Origin: Coriobacteriia bacterium
Lineage (GTDB): Bacteria > Actinomycetota > Coriobacteriia > Anaerosomatales > PHET01
Assembly (NCBI GenBank): GCA_034370385.1
Contig: JAXMKZ010000041.1
Coordinates: forward strand, 19,744-83,743
Direction: 5' to 3'
Length of the DNA: 64,000 bases
The position numbers were made by a program, and so were the translations under genes. Positions 32,352 through 39,935 of this stretch are shown here, one piece after another. Numbering within the stretch: the first letter of the stretch is position 1; each line of letters begins with the position of its first letter. The notes under the pieces were generated by a model. It did no database searches, was not told the DNA's origin, and was given only the letters and a program-made list of their open reading frames with translations.

Positions 32352-33158
32352 ATGCGCAAACTCGCCGTCACGACCGACGAACGACCCAGGACCGCACTCC
32401 TTCTGGCGGCCGGGATGGGCAGCAGACTCGCCCCGCTCACCGACGACACCGCCAAGTGCCTCGTGGCGCTCAGCGGAATCTCGATTCTCGAGCGACTGCT
32501 TCGCACGCTCGGCAGCTACGGATTCACGAGGCTGGTCGTGGTCCTCGGGCACGAATCGGACGCCATCCAGGATTACCTGGGCGATCACTCGGGCGAGATT
32601 CAGATCGACTACGTCACCAGCACGCGCTACCGGACCACGAACAACATCTACAGCCTGTGGCTCGCCCGGCAGATCATCGACGAGCCGTTCCTGCTCATCG
32701 AGAGCGACCTTGTGTTCGACGAGGCGCTGCTTGAGAAGATGCTGCGGCCCGACATGATCGCCGTGTCACGCCAGTTGCCCTGGATGAACGGCACCACCGT
32801 GACCTTGGGCGGGAAAGCGGGGATCACCGCCTTCTGTCTGGGTGAGATGAGCCGCCCGGATGCGACCCACTACAAGACCGTGAACATCTACAGCTTCTCC
32901 CGAAGCACGTGGAGGGTGGTCTGCGAACGCCTGGACCGCTACATCGCGGCCCAGCGCACCGGTGACTACTACGAGTCCGTCTTCGCCGAGATGGTGGCCG
33001 ATGGCAGCCTCTCGCTCACGCCGGTGCTGTTCGATCCCGACAGCTGGTACGAGATCGACACGCTCGATGACCTTGCCGCGGCCGAGCTCCTCTTTCCGCG
33101 CCACTCTGAGACGATGAGACGCGAGCAGAGCATCAAAGTCGTTGTGGCGGCCGGATGA
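32352..33158 (+). CDS. NTP transferase (probable CTP:phospho-headgroup cytidylyltransferase)
   Basis: 268 residues from the ATG at 32352 (TGGGGA upstream; in-frame ATGs at 32334 and 32337 also possible). Nucleotide-binding loop LLAAGMGSRLAPLTDDTAKC with a conserved Lys downstream, then the metal-binding Asp in LLIESDLVFD. C-terminal EIDTLDDLAAAELLF is typical of LicC/inositol-phosphate cytidylyltransferase-like enzymes. Predicted to make CDP-X from CTP and a phosphorylated alcohol. Overlaps the PLP enzyme by four bases; with the CDP-alcohol transferase that follows it forms a three-gene operon. Confidence 0.85.
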   Translation: MRKLAVTTDERPRTALLLAAGMGSRLAPLTDDTAKCLVALSGISILERLLRTLGSYGFTRLVVVLGHESDAIQDYLGDHSGEIQIDYVTSTRYRTTNNIYSLWLARQIIDEPFLLIESDLVFDEALLEKMLRPDMIAVSRQLPWMNGTTVTLGGKAGITAFCLGEMSRPDATHYKTVNIYSFSRSTWRVVCERLDRYIAAQRTGDYYESVFAEMVADGSLSLTPVLFDPDSWYEIDTLDDLAAAELLFPRHSETMRREQSIKVVVAAG

Positions 33159-34276
33159 CCGACATGAGCGAGCAGCAGCCTCGCGCGGTTCGGCAAGCCG
33201 AGTACGAGGCGCTTCAGTTCGAGCACGGGGGCTACTGGCGCCACGGCTTCGTCGATCACGCCTACCTCTACAACCTGCACTTCCCGCCAGAGTCGTTCTT
33301 CCAGCACCTGAGCTCCGAGATCCATGAGATCGTGCTCAACTACCCGGTCGGGCAGGGCGTCGTGGCCGGCCTTGTGGGGAGGCTCATCGGACAGCCGGCA
33401 GAGCGCGTGGTGGTGGGGAACGGGGCAGCGGAGCTCATCAAGATCATCTCGGCGCACCTCGCTCACAAGCTGATCGTGCCGGTTCCGTCGTTCAACGAGT
33501 ACACGAATGCGGCGCCGGCAGGGCACGTGGTCGAGTTTGCGCTCGATGGCCCGTCGTTTCAGCTGGACGTGGACGAGTTCGCCCGGCAGGCCATCGCCTG
33601 CGGTGCGGACTTCGCCGTCGTCGTGTCGCCCAACAACCCCACCTCGCTGCTCGTGCCGCGAGACGACCTGCTCCGGTTGCTCGGCCTGCTTGAAGGCAGC
33701 GGCTGCAATCTGATCGTCGATGAGTCGTTCATCGACTTCGCCGAGGGCGGCGCCGGGCAGTCCCTCGAGCGCGACGTGAGCGACCACCCGCATCTGGCCA
33801 TCATCAAGAGCATGAGCAAGGCATACGGCATCTGTGGCCTGCGCATCGGCTATCTGCTCACCGCCAACGAGGAGTTGGCGCGCGACGTTCGCGGTCAGCT
33901 CCATATCTGGAATCTCAACGGCTTCGCGGAGGCGTTCTTGCGCATGGCGCCGGATTACCGACAGGACTTTGTCGAGAGCTGCGAGGCGGTGCGCGCGGAT
34001 CGAGCGGTGCTCTTGGAGGCCCTTGGTACGGTGTCCGGTCTCACGGTCTACCCGGCCGACGCCAACTTCGTCATGTGCCGCCTGCCCGCTTGGTCCGAAA
34101 CCGGTCCTGAGGTCGAGCGCCGGCTGTTTGTGGAGCACCACATCTACATCAAGCACTGTGCGGGAAAGGCGATGCCGGAGTCGGACCGCTACGTCCGCCT
34201 GGCGAGCAGGACCGCCGAGGAGAACCTCCGTCTTGTGGCTGCGCTCAGACTCGTCGTGGGCACGCAGGCCGCATGA
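33155..34276 (+). CDS. PLP-dependent fold-type I aminotransferase/decarboxylase (HisC/CobD-like)
   Basis: 373 residues. PLP Lys in the motif SMSKAYGICGLRIGYL; Asp and Tyr contacts in VVSPNNPTSLLVPR and LIVDESFIDF; C-terminal Arg in RYVRLASRT. Family includes histidinol-phosphate aminotransferase, threonine-phosphate decarboxylase CobD and phosphoserine decarboxylase-like enzymes. In this operon, between a cytidylyltransferase and a CDP-alcohol phosphatidyltransferase, decarboxylation or transamination of an amino-acid phosphate to give the headgroup phosphate is plausible. Four-base overlaps at both ends. Confidence 0.82.
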   Translation: MTDMSEQQPRAVRQAEYEALQFEHGGYWRHGFVDHAYLYNLHFPPESFFQHLSSEIHEIVLNYPVGQGVVAGLVGRLIGQPAERVVVGNGAAELIKIISAHLAHKLIVPVPSFNEYTNAAPAGHVVEFALDGPSFQLDVDEFARQAIACGADFAVVVSPNNPTSLLVPRDDLLRLLGLLEGSGCNLIVDESFIDFAEGGAGQSLERDVSDHPHLAIIKSMSKAYGICGLRIGYLLTANEELARDVRGQLHIWNLNGFAEAFLRMAPDYRQDFVESCEAVRADRAVLLEALGTVSGLTVYPADANFVMCRLPAWSETGPEVERRLFVEHHIYIKHCAGKAMPESDRYVRLASRTAEENLRLVAALRLVVGTQAA

Positions 34277-34929
34277 TGGCCGACGAGAATCGCGTCGCGC
34301 CTCCCCGGCCGATGCTGTGGTTTGCGAAGGACCGGCCCAATCTGGTGTCTCTCGCCGGACTCGCATCCGCGCTGGTCGGCATCTACTACGCGATTCTCGG
34401 CGTCTACCCGGCGGCGATGATCGGACTCGTGTGGGCGGTGGTGCTTGACTGGCTCGACGGACGCATCGCGCGCACGATGTCGGGCCGAAGCGAGGAGCAA
34501 CGGGAGTTCGGCGGTCACGTGGACTCGCTCATAGACGTGGTCAGCTTCGGGGTGGCGCCCGCGGTGCTGCTGCTGTCAGTGGGCGGGTTCAGCCCGTGGT
34601 TTCTGCCGGGTGCGTTCGTGGCCCTGGCCGCCGGGGTGATCCGGCTGGCGTACTTCAACACGTTCGGGCTCTCGGAGGGCTCGACGTACCGGGGTCTCGC
34701 GCTCGACAACAACGTGATCTTCCTGGTGCTGCTGTTCGCCTTCCGGCCCTTCATCGGCGAGGCGGCGTTCGCCGTGGTTCTCTACGTTGCGCTACTGGTT
34801 CTCGCGGGATTCAACATCGCGCCCATTCGGACTCCGAAACTAGGCGGCAGGTGGTACTTCGCGGTGCTTGCGTACGCCGTGGTGATGACCGCCGTGTACT
34901 CGTGGCAACTGGTGGTGCTCTACGGCTAG
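34273..34929 (+). CDS. CDP-alcohol phosphatidyltransferase-family membrane enzyme
   Basis: 218 residues, six helices. Family motif D-x2-D-G-x2-A-R-x8-G-x3-D-x3-D is visible as DWLDGRIARTMSGRSEEQREFGGHVDSLIDVV. Transfers a phospho-alcohol from CDP-X to diacylglycerol, or from CDP-diacylglycerol to an alcohol, at the cytoplasmic face. With the two upstream genes it should make one particular phospholipid headgroup. Overlaps the PLP gene by four bases. Confidence 0.88.
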   Translation: MMADENRVAPPRPMLWFAKDRPNLVSLAGLASALVGIYYAILGVYPAAMIGLVWAVVLDWLDGRIARTMSGRSEEQREFGGHVDSLIDVVSFGVAPAVLLLSVGGFSPWFLPGAFVALAAGVIRLAYFNTFGLSEGSTYRGLALDNNVIFLVLLFAFRPFIGEAAFAVVLYVALLVLAGFNIAPIRTPKLGGRWYFAVLAYAVVMTAVYSWQLVVLYG

Positions 34930-35010
34930 ATCGCTCGGCCTCTTGTGTAGCGATGCGTTCGGGGGCGCGCTTTGGTGGCGGGTTTCGATTGCCCCGCCCG
35001 CACGCCCTCG

Positions 35011-35482
35011 CTATGTCACGATGGGTGACTCCCACAGGTCTGCCCCGAATCCCTCGAACCCATCCACCGTCACGGTGCTGTTCACACGGTTCGCGATGCG
35101 CCCGAGGAGCTGCTCGCGGTCGACCCGGCTGTTCGTGGCCAGAAGGAGCGCCGGCACGAAGAAGACGACGGCTGAGGCCACCAGCGACCCGGTTCGGGCT
35201 CCCGGGTCCGCCACGAGCGGCAACACAACCGATGTGAGCCGCGGCACGACGACGGTGAAGAGCCCTGCGGCAGCGATGATGGGGCGAGCGTTCGCGTCGA
35301 ACCGAACCGGTCTGCGATCTGTCCGCCCGACCAGTAGCCCAGCGACAGCGCCACCATCACGATCGAGATGACGGCGCCCCACACGAAGAGAGAACTGCCC
35401 AAGGCGGGCGCAAGCAGGCGAGCGGCGATGAACTCGAGCCCATGAGTGAGGCCCCGCACGCGAACACGATGATCTCGAGCAT
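35011..35482 (-). pseudogene. Broken copy of the membrane spermidine-synthase-like gene
   Basis: The start (ATG at 35482, MLEIIVFACGASLM) and end (REQLLGRIANRVNSTVTVDGF) match the intact gene at 60513-62069. The copy has a base lost after the SLM codons, a second frame change after RFGSTRTLAP, and a deletion of about 340 codons that joins VFFVPALLLA directly to TNSRVDREQLL, removing the rest of the membrane part and the whole synthase domain. Identity to the intact copy is high where aligned, pointing to a recent paralogue. No function expected. Confidence 0.8.
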
Positions 35483-35686
35483 GTGACCCCCTGTCACGAG
35501 AGCGGAGCGCCGTCGATGCGGCCCCCGTCGTGTCATCGCAGACGGTACCCGTCCGGGGAGTGCGTTGCCCGCAGCGTGGCGACGCGCCGGGGAGCGGGAG
35601 TGTGATAACGTGTCGTTTCATCGGTAGCATCGCTGCACACGCCTACAAGACACTGACACAGCGCAGCCACCGCGGAGGGAGTGCCG

Positions 35687-37537
35687 ATGGGTCGGCCCGC
35701 GCCTCGCGCCCGGGTTTCGCACGCTTCCGGTATCCGTCGGGAGCTCGCCATCGCGCTCCTGCTGATCCTCGCAGTAGCGATGGCGGTACTCGTCTCGCCG
35801 TCTCCGGCCCACGCGATGACCCCGCCGGCGGACTGCTCCAGCTGCCACTCCTACCTCGGCTACTCCCACTACCATCTTGCACCGGGGCAGCAGGACATGC
35901 CCTGCTACAGCCTGTGCCACTGGGAGGGTTCGGGGCCGTACTTCGATTACCTCACGACCTTCCATGAATACGACGAGAACTGGGGCAACAACTACACCGG
36001 ATCGGACCACCGCGCGGATTCGTGCGGCTTCTGTCACTCGCCCGATCACCCACTGATCCCGCAGCACACCGACGCCGGAACCGCTGCGGCGCACGTCAAC
36101 GACACGTCGGACTGCATGAACTGCCACGGGCCGACGCTGTACGCGGCCCACGATGCCTACCCGACGTGCGGCGTGTGCCATGACAGCGCCGATTCCCGGG
36201 TGCGCGCAGCGATCAGCTCCGAGGATCATTCCTGCGGCGCGTGTCACGACATCAATCCGATCAACAATCACCCCGGTAGCGCCGTGAAGACCTGGAGTCC
36301 CGAGGACTACTACGCGTGGGACACGCGTGTGAACCCGATGCTGATGGAGATCGGTGACAATCCGTACCTGCCAGGCGTGCACGGCAACTACACCGCCAAC
36401 ACCGCCAAGTGCGGCGTGTGCCACTCGGTGCACCGCGCGAAGGCGGGCGGCACCAAGCTCCTGAACACCGCGGTGGCCACCTGCGCTGGTTGTCACCAGA
36501 CCGGATCCACCGTCACAGACGTGGTCGTGAGCTGGGAGGCTGGCGGTCCGCATGGCTCGGGTGATCCGGCCAGCTGCCTTTCGGTCTCCTGCCACTTGGG
36601 CAACCCACACGGCGCGGGCGGCTCGCAGTACACGATCGTTGCCGCCAAGCTACTCAACCCGGCGGCCGACGCGGCGCTCGCCGCGGCCGTCTCGAGCGAG
36701 GCATCCTCCGGGATCAGCACGGCCGACCTCAACGCCGAGGTGCTCGCCATCGACGGCGGCTGGGACGAGTCCACACGCTCGGCGGTGCGCACCGGTTACA
36801 CCTGCAACCAGGCCGGCTGTCACGTCCAGACGATGCTCGCCGTGCTCGAACGCGGATGGGCCGAGGAGCGCTTCACCTCAAACGACAGCGGGCCGAGCGT
36901 CCAAAAGACCGGCCACCTGAGCATCGGTACCCCTGATGGCCGGGCTTCGTTCTCGCCTGTCACGAGCTGCGTGAGCTGCCATGACCAGACCGATTCAGCC
37001 ACTGCGGGCGTCTGGTACTCCACCGTCTCCGGGTACACGTTCCCGCATTCCCAGACGGCGGCGGGCACGAGCAACGTGGGTACGGGGAACCGCGCGTGGC
37101 TCTGGATGACGATTGCAGGCAACGCCGGCGGGACCGGGCTCGACTATATGCGCACACCCGGGGACAAGGCCAAGGATGGCGCATGTCTCAAGTGTCACCG
37201 TGACGTCGAGGATCGCGCCGGAATCGGCCTGGCGCCCGCCGGGATGATCCAGTTCGCGTGGAACAACCCCCGAGCAGGCTCCTGGGCCGAGTACTGGATC
37301 CGCGACGGGGCGGGCAACCTCGTGTCCACCGGATACGGGGAGGTGGGCGTCGACGAGTGGGACGGGTGGTTCCGCATCCGGGTACCGGTGAGCAACCAGC
37401 CATACCGGATCAGCATCGAGTGGCTGGACGCCGCGTGGGATCCGTGGGTCGCGTACTGGACACCCGGCCCGATGCCGACAGACTATTTCGAGGTGCTCAT
37501 CGACTCCGAGGATGAAACGTACACGTACTGGTACTGA
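35687..37537 (+). CDS. Secreted dodecaheme cytochrome c
   Basis: 616 residues from the ATG at 35687 (GGAGGGA upstream). Signal peptide about 1-43 (AHAMTPP). Twelve heme-attachment motifs: nine CxxCH (for example CSSCH, CGFCH, CMNCH, CGACH, CAGCH, CVSCH, CLKCH), one CYSLCH with three spacer residues, and two CxxxxCH (CLSVSCH, CNQAGCH). After the last heme a beta-rich domain of about 110 residues (FAWNNPRAGSWAEYWIRDG to WVAYWTPGPMP) ends YTYWY. No membrane anchor, so it is soluble outside the membrane. Likely carries electrons to extracellular acceptors. Lone gene. Confidence 0.92.
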   Translation: MGRPAPRARVSHASGIRRELAIALLLILAVAMAVLVSPSPAHAMTPPADCSSCHSYLGYSHYHLAPGQQDMPCYSLCHWEGSGPYFDYLTTFHEYDENWGNNYTGSDHRADSCGFCHSPDHPLIPQHTDAGTAAAHVNDTSDCMNCHGPTLYAAHDAYPTCGVCHDSADSRVRAAISSEDHSCGACHDINPINNHPGSAVKTWSPEDYYAWDTRVNPMLMEIGDNPYLPGVHGNYTANTAKCGVCHSVHRAKAGGTKLLNTAVATCAGCHQTGSTVTDVVVSWEAGGPHGSGDPASCLSVSCHLGNPHGAGGSQYTIVAAKLLNPAADAALAAAVSSEASSGISTADLNAEVLAIDGGWDESTRSAVRTGYTCNQAGCHVQTMLAVLERGWAEERFTSNDSGPSVQKTGHLSIGTPDGRASFSPVTSCVSCHDQTDSATAGVWYSTVSGYTFPHSQTAAGTSNVGTGNRAWLWMTIAGNAGGTGLDYMRTPGDKAKDGACLKCHRDVEDRAGIGLAPAGMIQFAWNNPRAGSWAEYWIRDGAGNLVSTGYGEVGVDEWDGWFRIRVPVSNQPYRISIEWLDAAWDPWVAYWTPGPMPTDYFEVLIDSEDETYTYWY

Positions 37538-37599
37538 TGCCGTGTGTCCGATCGGATTACCCGCGACGGCCGATGGCAGCTGAGCGGGTGGGGCACCGA

Positions 37600-37628
37600 T
37601 TGCCCCGCGTGTGCAGCCTCGCTATACT
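37600..37628 (+). promoter_or_regulatory. Promoter of tRNA-Ser
   Basis: TTGCCC (37600-37605), 17-base spacer, TATACT (37623-37628), ending 43 bases before the tRNA. Confidence 0.6.
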
Positions 37629-37671
37629 CGCACCCGCGCTCGAAGCCGCCTCGTGCGGCGTGCGCAGCCAC

Positions 37672-37764
37672 GGAGAGGTGGCAGAGTGGTTGAATGCGGC
37701 AGTCTCGAAAACTGTTTAGCGGGTATCCCCCGTTACGAGGGTTCGAATCCCTCCCTCTCCGCCA
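37672..37764 (+). tRNA. tRNA-Ser (anticodon CGA)
   Basis: 93 nucleotides with encoded CCA. Acceptor stem GGAGAGG/CCTCTCC with discriminator G. Anticodon stem GCAGT/ACTGT with loop CTCGAAA, so anticodon CGA reads UCG. A long variable arm typical of serine tRNAs follows, and the T-loop is GGTTCGAATCC. It borders a zone of decayed restriction genes, a common integration setting. Confidence 0.95.
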
Positions 37765-37777
37765 GAAGAATGTGACG

Positions 37778-37812
37778 GAGGCCCGTTTTCCCGAGAGGGG
37801 AGGCGGGCCTTC
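37778..37812 (+). terminator. Terminator after tRNA-Ser
   Basis: AGGCCCG (37779-37785) and CGGGCCT (37804-37810) form the base of a hairpin extended inside by a TTTTCCC/GGGGAGG helix with a GAGA loop, 15 bases after the tRNA. Confidence 0.65.
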
Positions 37813-37890
37813 TGCCTGCCGCTGTCCTGCAGGCAGCGCGCGCCAGGCCCTAGCTGGCCGCCAAACCCGGTCGTCTCAGGGAGGTGCTCC

Positions 37891-38339
37891 GTGACCGCTG
37901 GCATCAACATCTCCGACAAGGTCGCCTTCATCTGGTCGATCGCCGACCTGCTCCGCGGTCCTTACAAGCCGCACCAGTACGGCCGCGTGATCATCCCCAT
38001 GACGGTGCTGCGGCGCTTGGATTGCGTGCTGGAGTCGACAAAGCCGGCCGTCCTCAAAGAGGCGGCTAAACTCAAAGCCAACAGCCCGATCAAGACCGTC
38101 GAGCCGCTCCTTTGCCGAGCCAGCGGGCAGAGCTTCTACAACACCAGCGCGTTCGACTTCGCCAACTCGCGGAACGCGACGATACCGCCGAGATCTGGGC
38201 TGATGCCAAGGGCAACCCAGAGCCGGACACGAGCCTGCGCGACACCGAAAGCGTCCCCCTGTCCGACGACATCGCCGCCTACGTCGAGGTTGAGGAGCGG
38301 ATTCTGGGGCCCTTGCGTCGGGTGAAGACGCGGCCGTAA
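37891..38339 (+). pseudogene. hsdM: Type I restriction-modification methyltransferase (hsdM) remnant
   Basis: The first 90 codons match the HsdM N-terminus (INISDKVAFIWSIADLLRGP, then VLRRLDCVLESTKPAVLKEA and KTVEPLLCRASGQSFYNTSA). After NTSAFDF the sequence jumps to a different frame with AEIWADAKGNPEPDTSLRDT and ESVPLSDDIAAYVE, then to ERILGPLRRVKTRP, which looks like the family C-terminus. So at least two internal deletions and a frame change removed the catalytic NPPF/Y region. A normal HsdM is several times longer. It begins about 80 bases after the tRNA terminator. Confidence 0.8.
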
Positions 38340-38414
38340 TCGGGCCTCAGCCGGGTACCAGTCTTAACACCGCAATTTGCTTCCTAACATCAGCGATGTT
38401 ATGGTGCAAAAACG

Positions 38415-39407
38415 ATGGTTAATGAATCACACAACAACCGGGCAGAAACCCTCGTCGAAGCGAGCGCCGACTATATCGAGCGCACGCTCCACGCGACGAT
38501 CGCGTTTCGGCCATGGGCGGAGTCGGCAGAACTTGCGCCGTTCCTGACCTCGCGCTATCTGTTCATGACCGCCGAGCTCGCGGGGGTCGAAGCGCTCTGG
38601 ATGTTCGCCCTCACCTCAGAGAGACCGCTGGCGATTGCCAAACAGGTGCGGGCCGTGTCGGGCCGGTTCTCGGGCTCGGCCGTCGTTGTCTTCGAGCAGC
38701 TCAGCGCATACGCCCGACGTCAGCTCATAGAGCGCGCCGTTCCGTTTGTCGTGCCCGGAGTCCAGATGTACCTCCCGCCGGTGGGCATCGATCTTCGCCC
38801 GAAAGGGGTGGCGCCGCGTGAGGAGCGCCAGCATCTGCGTCCCGCCTCGCAACTGCTCTTCTTGTGGATGCTCCTAGGCCCGAACGAGGCCGAGTACCGT
38901 CAAAGCACGACCGCCGCTGACCTTGGCTACGCCGTAATGACAGTCAGTCGCGCAGTATCTGAGCTGGAGGCTGCACTTCTGGTCGAGGCCAATCGCAGTG
39001 GGCAAGAGCGCGTGTTTCGACTCGCTACCCCAAGACGAGACGTCTGGGATCGCGCGCTGCCCGTCCTCTCAACTCCGATCAAGCGCCGAGTACTCGCGTC
39101 TGAGCTGCCGCCTGGCGTAGCTGCCGGCGCGCCTCTGGCCGGCCTTTGTGCCCTAGGCGACTACACGATGATTCAAGGCCCGGACATGCGGTTCTGTGCC
39201 GTTTCGATCGCGCAGGCGGAAGGCATCAGCTCCATCGCGGACGAGGCCGATGATCGCGATCTCGCAGAGGTCTGGTCCTACGATCCGCGGTTGTTGTCCG
39301 ACGGTCGCTCGGTCGATCGGCTGTCGCTCTATCTCTCCCTTGGGGACGATCCGGACGAGCGCGTGCACCTCGCGCTTGAACAACTGCTGGACCGCGTCGA
39401 ATGGTGA
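38415..39407 (+). CDS. Winged-helix protein of unknown role within restriction-gene remnants
   Basis: 330 residues. No domain identified at the N-terminus (about 1-135). A winged-helix segment lies near 145-205 (LRPASQLLFLWMLLGPNEAE, DLGYAVMTVSRAVSELEAAL). The C-terminus (about 215-330) ends LEQLLDRVEW. The general layout resembles AbiEi-like or Fic/HTH regulators found in defence loci, but I cannot name the family. The reading frame is intact, unlike hsdM and hsdS on either side. The 5' region is AT-richer than average (TTAACACCGCAATTTGCTTCC). Confidence 0.6.
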   Translation: MVNESHNNRAETLVEASADYIERTLHATIAFRPWAESAELAPFLTSRYLFMTAELAGVEALWMFALTSERPLAIAKQVRAVSGRFSGSAVVVFEQLSAYARRQLIERAVPFVVPGVQMYLPPVGIDLRPKGVAPREERQHLRPASQLLFLWMLLGPNEAEYRQSTTAADLGYAVMTVSRAVSELEAALLVEANRSGQERVFRLATPRRDVWDRALPVLSTPIKRRVLASELPPGVAAGAPLAGLCALGDYTMIQGPDMRFCAVSIAQAEGISSIADEADDRDLAEVWSYDPRLLSDGRSVDRLSLYLSLGDDPDERVHLALEQLLDRVEW

Positions 39408-39544
39408 GAGGCCATCCGAGAGGATCTGGCCCGCTTCCTGCGCGAGGCGTTCGGCGACAACTTTGATCCCAAGCAACTGAGGATCGACGCAACCGCCGAA
39501 GAGATCGCGGCGAGGTTTCGCGACGTGTACGGGGTGGGGGCGTA
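39408..39544 (+). pseudogene. Gene fragment, C-terminal end of an unidentified protein
   Basis: Following the stop of the winged-helix gene in the same frame, 45 codons read EAIREDLARFLREAFGD, then IDATAEEIAARFRDVYGVGA to a TAA just before the hsdS remnant. Helical, no start codon with a ribosome site. It looks like the tail of a deleted partner gene, or of a longer form of the winged-helix gene ended by a mutation at its TGA. Confidence 0.4.
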
Positions 39545-39745
39545 ATGGTCGGCGCATCCGCATTCGATCCCACGTTACCCGCTTGGCTTGGTGAGATCCC
39601 CGAAGGCTGGGTGATGGCCCCGCTCGAAGAGCAGCAGGCAATCTCCGCTTACCTCGACATTGAGAATGGGCGCGTTTCGCGGAGCGCCTCCATCGCCTTG
39701 CGTCGCACACGCGCGGCAGCTCGCTCGGAGCGTGGACGGTGCTAG
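39545..39745 (+). pseudogene. hsdS: Type I restriction specificity subunit (hsdS) remnant
   Basis: 66 codons. The start LPAWLGEIPEGWVMAPL is the typical HsdS N-terminus and continues directly into EEQQAISAYLDIENGRV, a motif from the conserved helix after a target-recognition domain. The intervening recognition domain is deleted. With the hsdM remnant it shows a decayed type I system; no hsdR is seen. Confidence 0.72.
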
Positions 39746-39935
39746 ACACGACCCTGCAAGAGGCGCATAGTCGCTTGGGGGACTGAAGCAATACGCGAGC
39801 ACCGCATCCACGGTCGGGACGCCTCGATTCGTGGGCCTGGAGAGGTTCGTGGGGGATTCGATGCGAGACTCGACGTCAGGGTATCGTCCTTCGTTTGCGC
39901 ATGACCGGGAGCACCTGCTGATGGGGGAGATGGCT

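Noticed and set aside
32969..34366. 465-codon minus-strand frame
   Set aside because: Antisense to the overlapping PLP enzyme gene, which has all its motifs; shadow frame.
39405..39407. TGA followed by 45 in-frame codons, as a second selenocysteine site
   Set aside because: No Cys or redox motif at the position, the protein already ends in a natural-looking EW terminus, and the locus is decaying. Nonsense extension or separate fragment is more likely.
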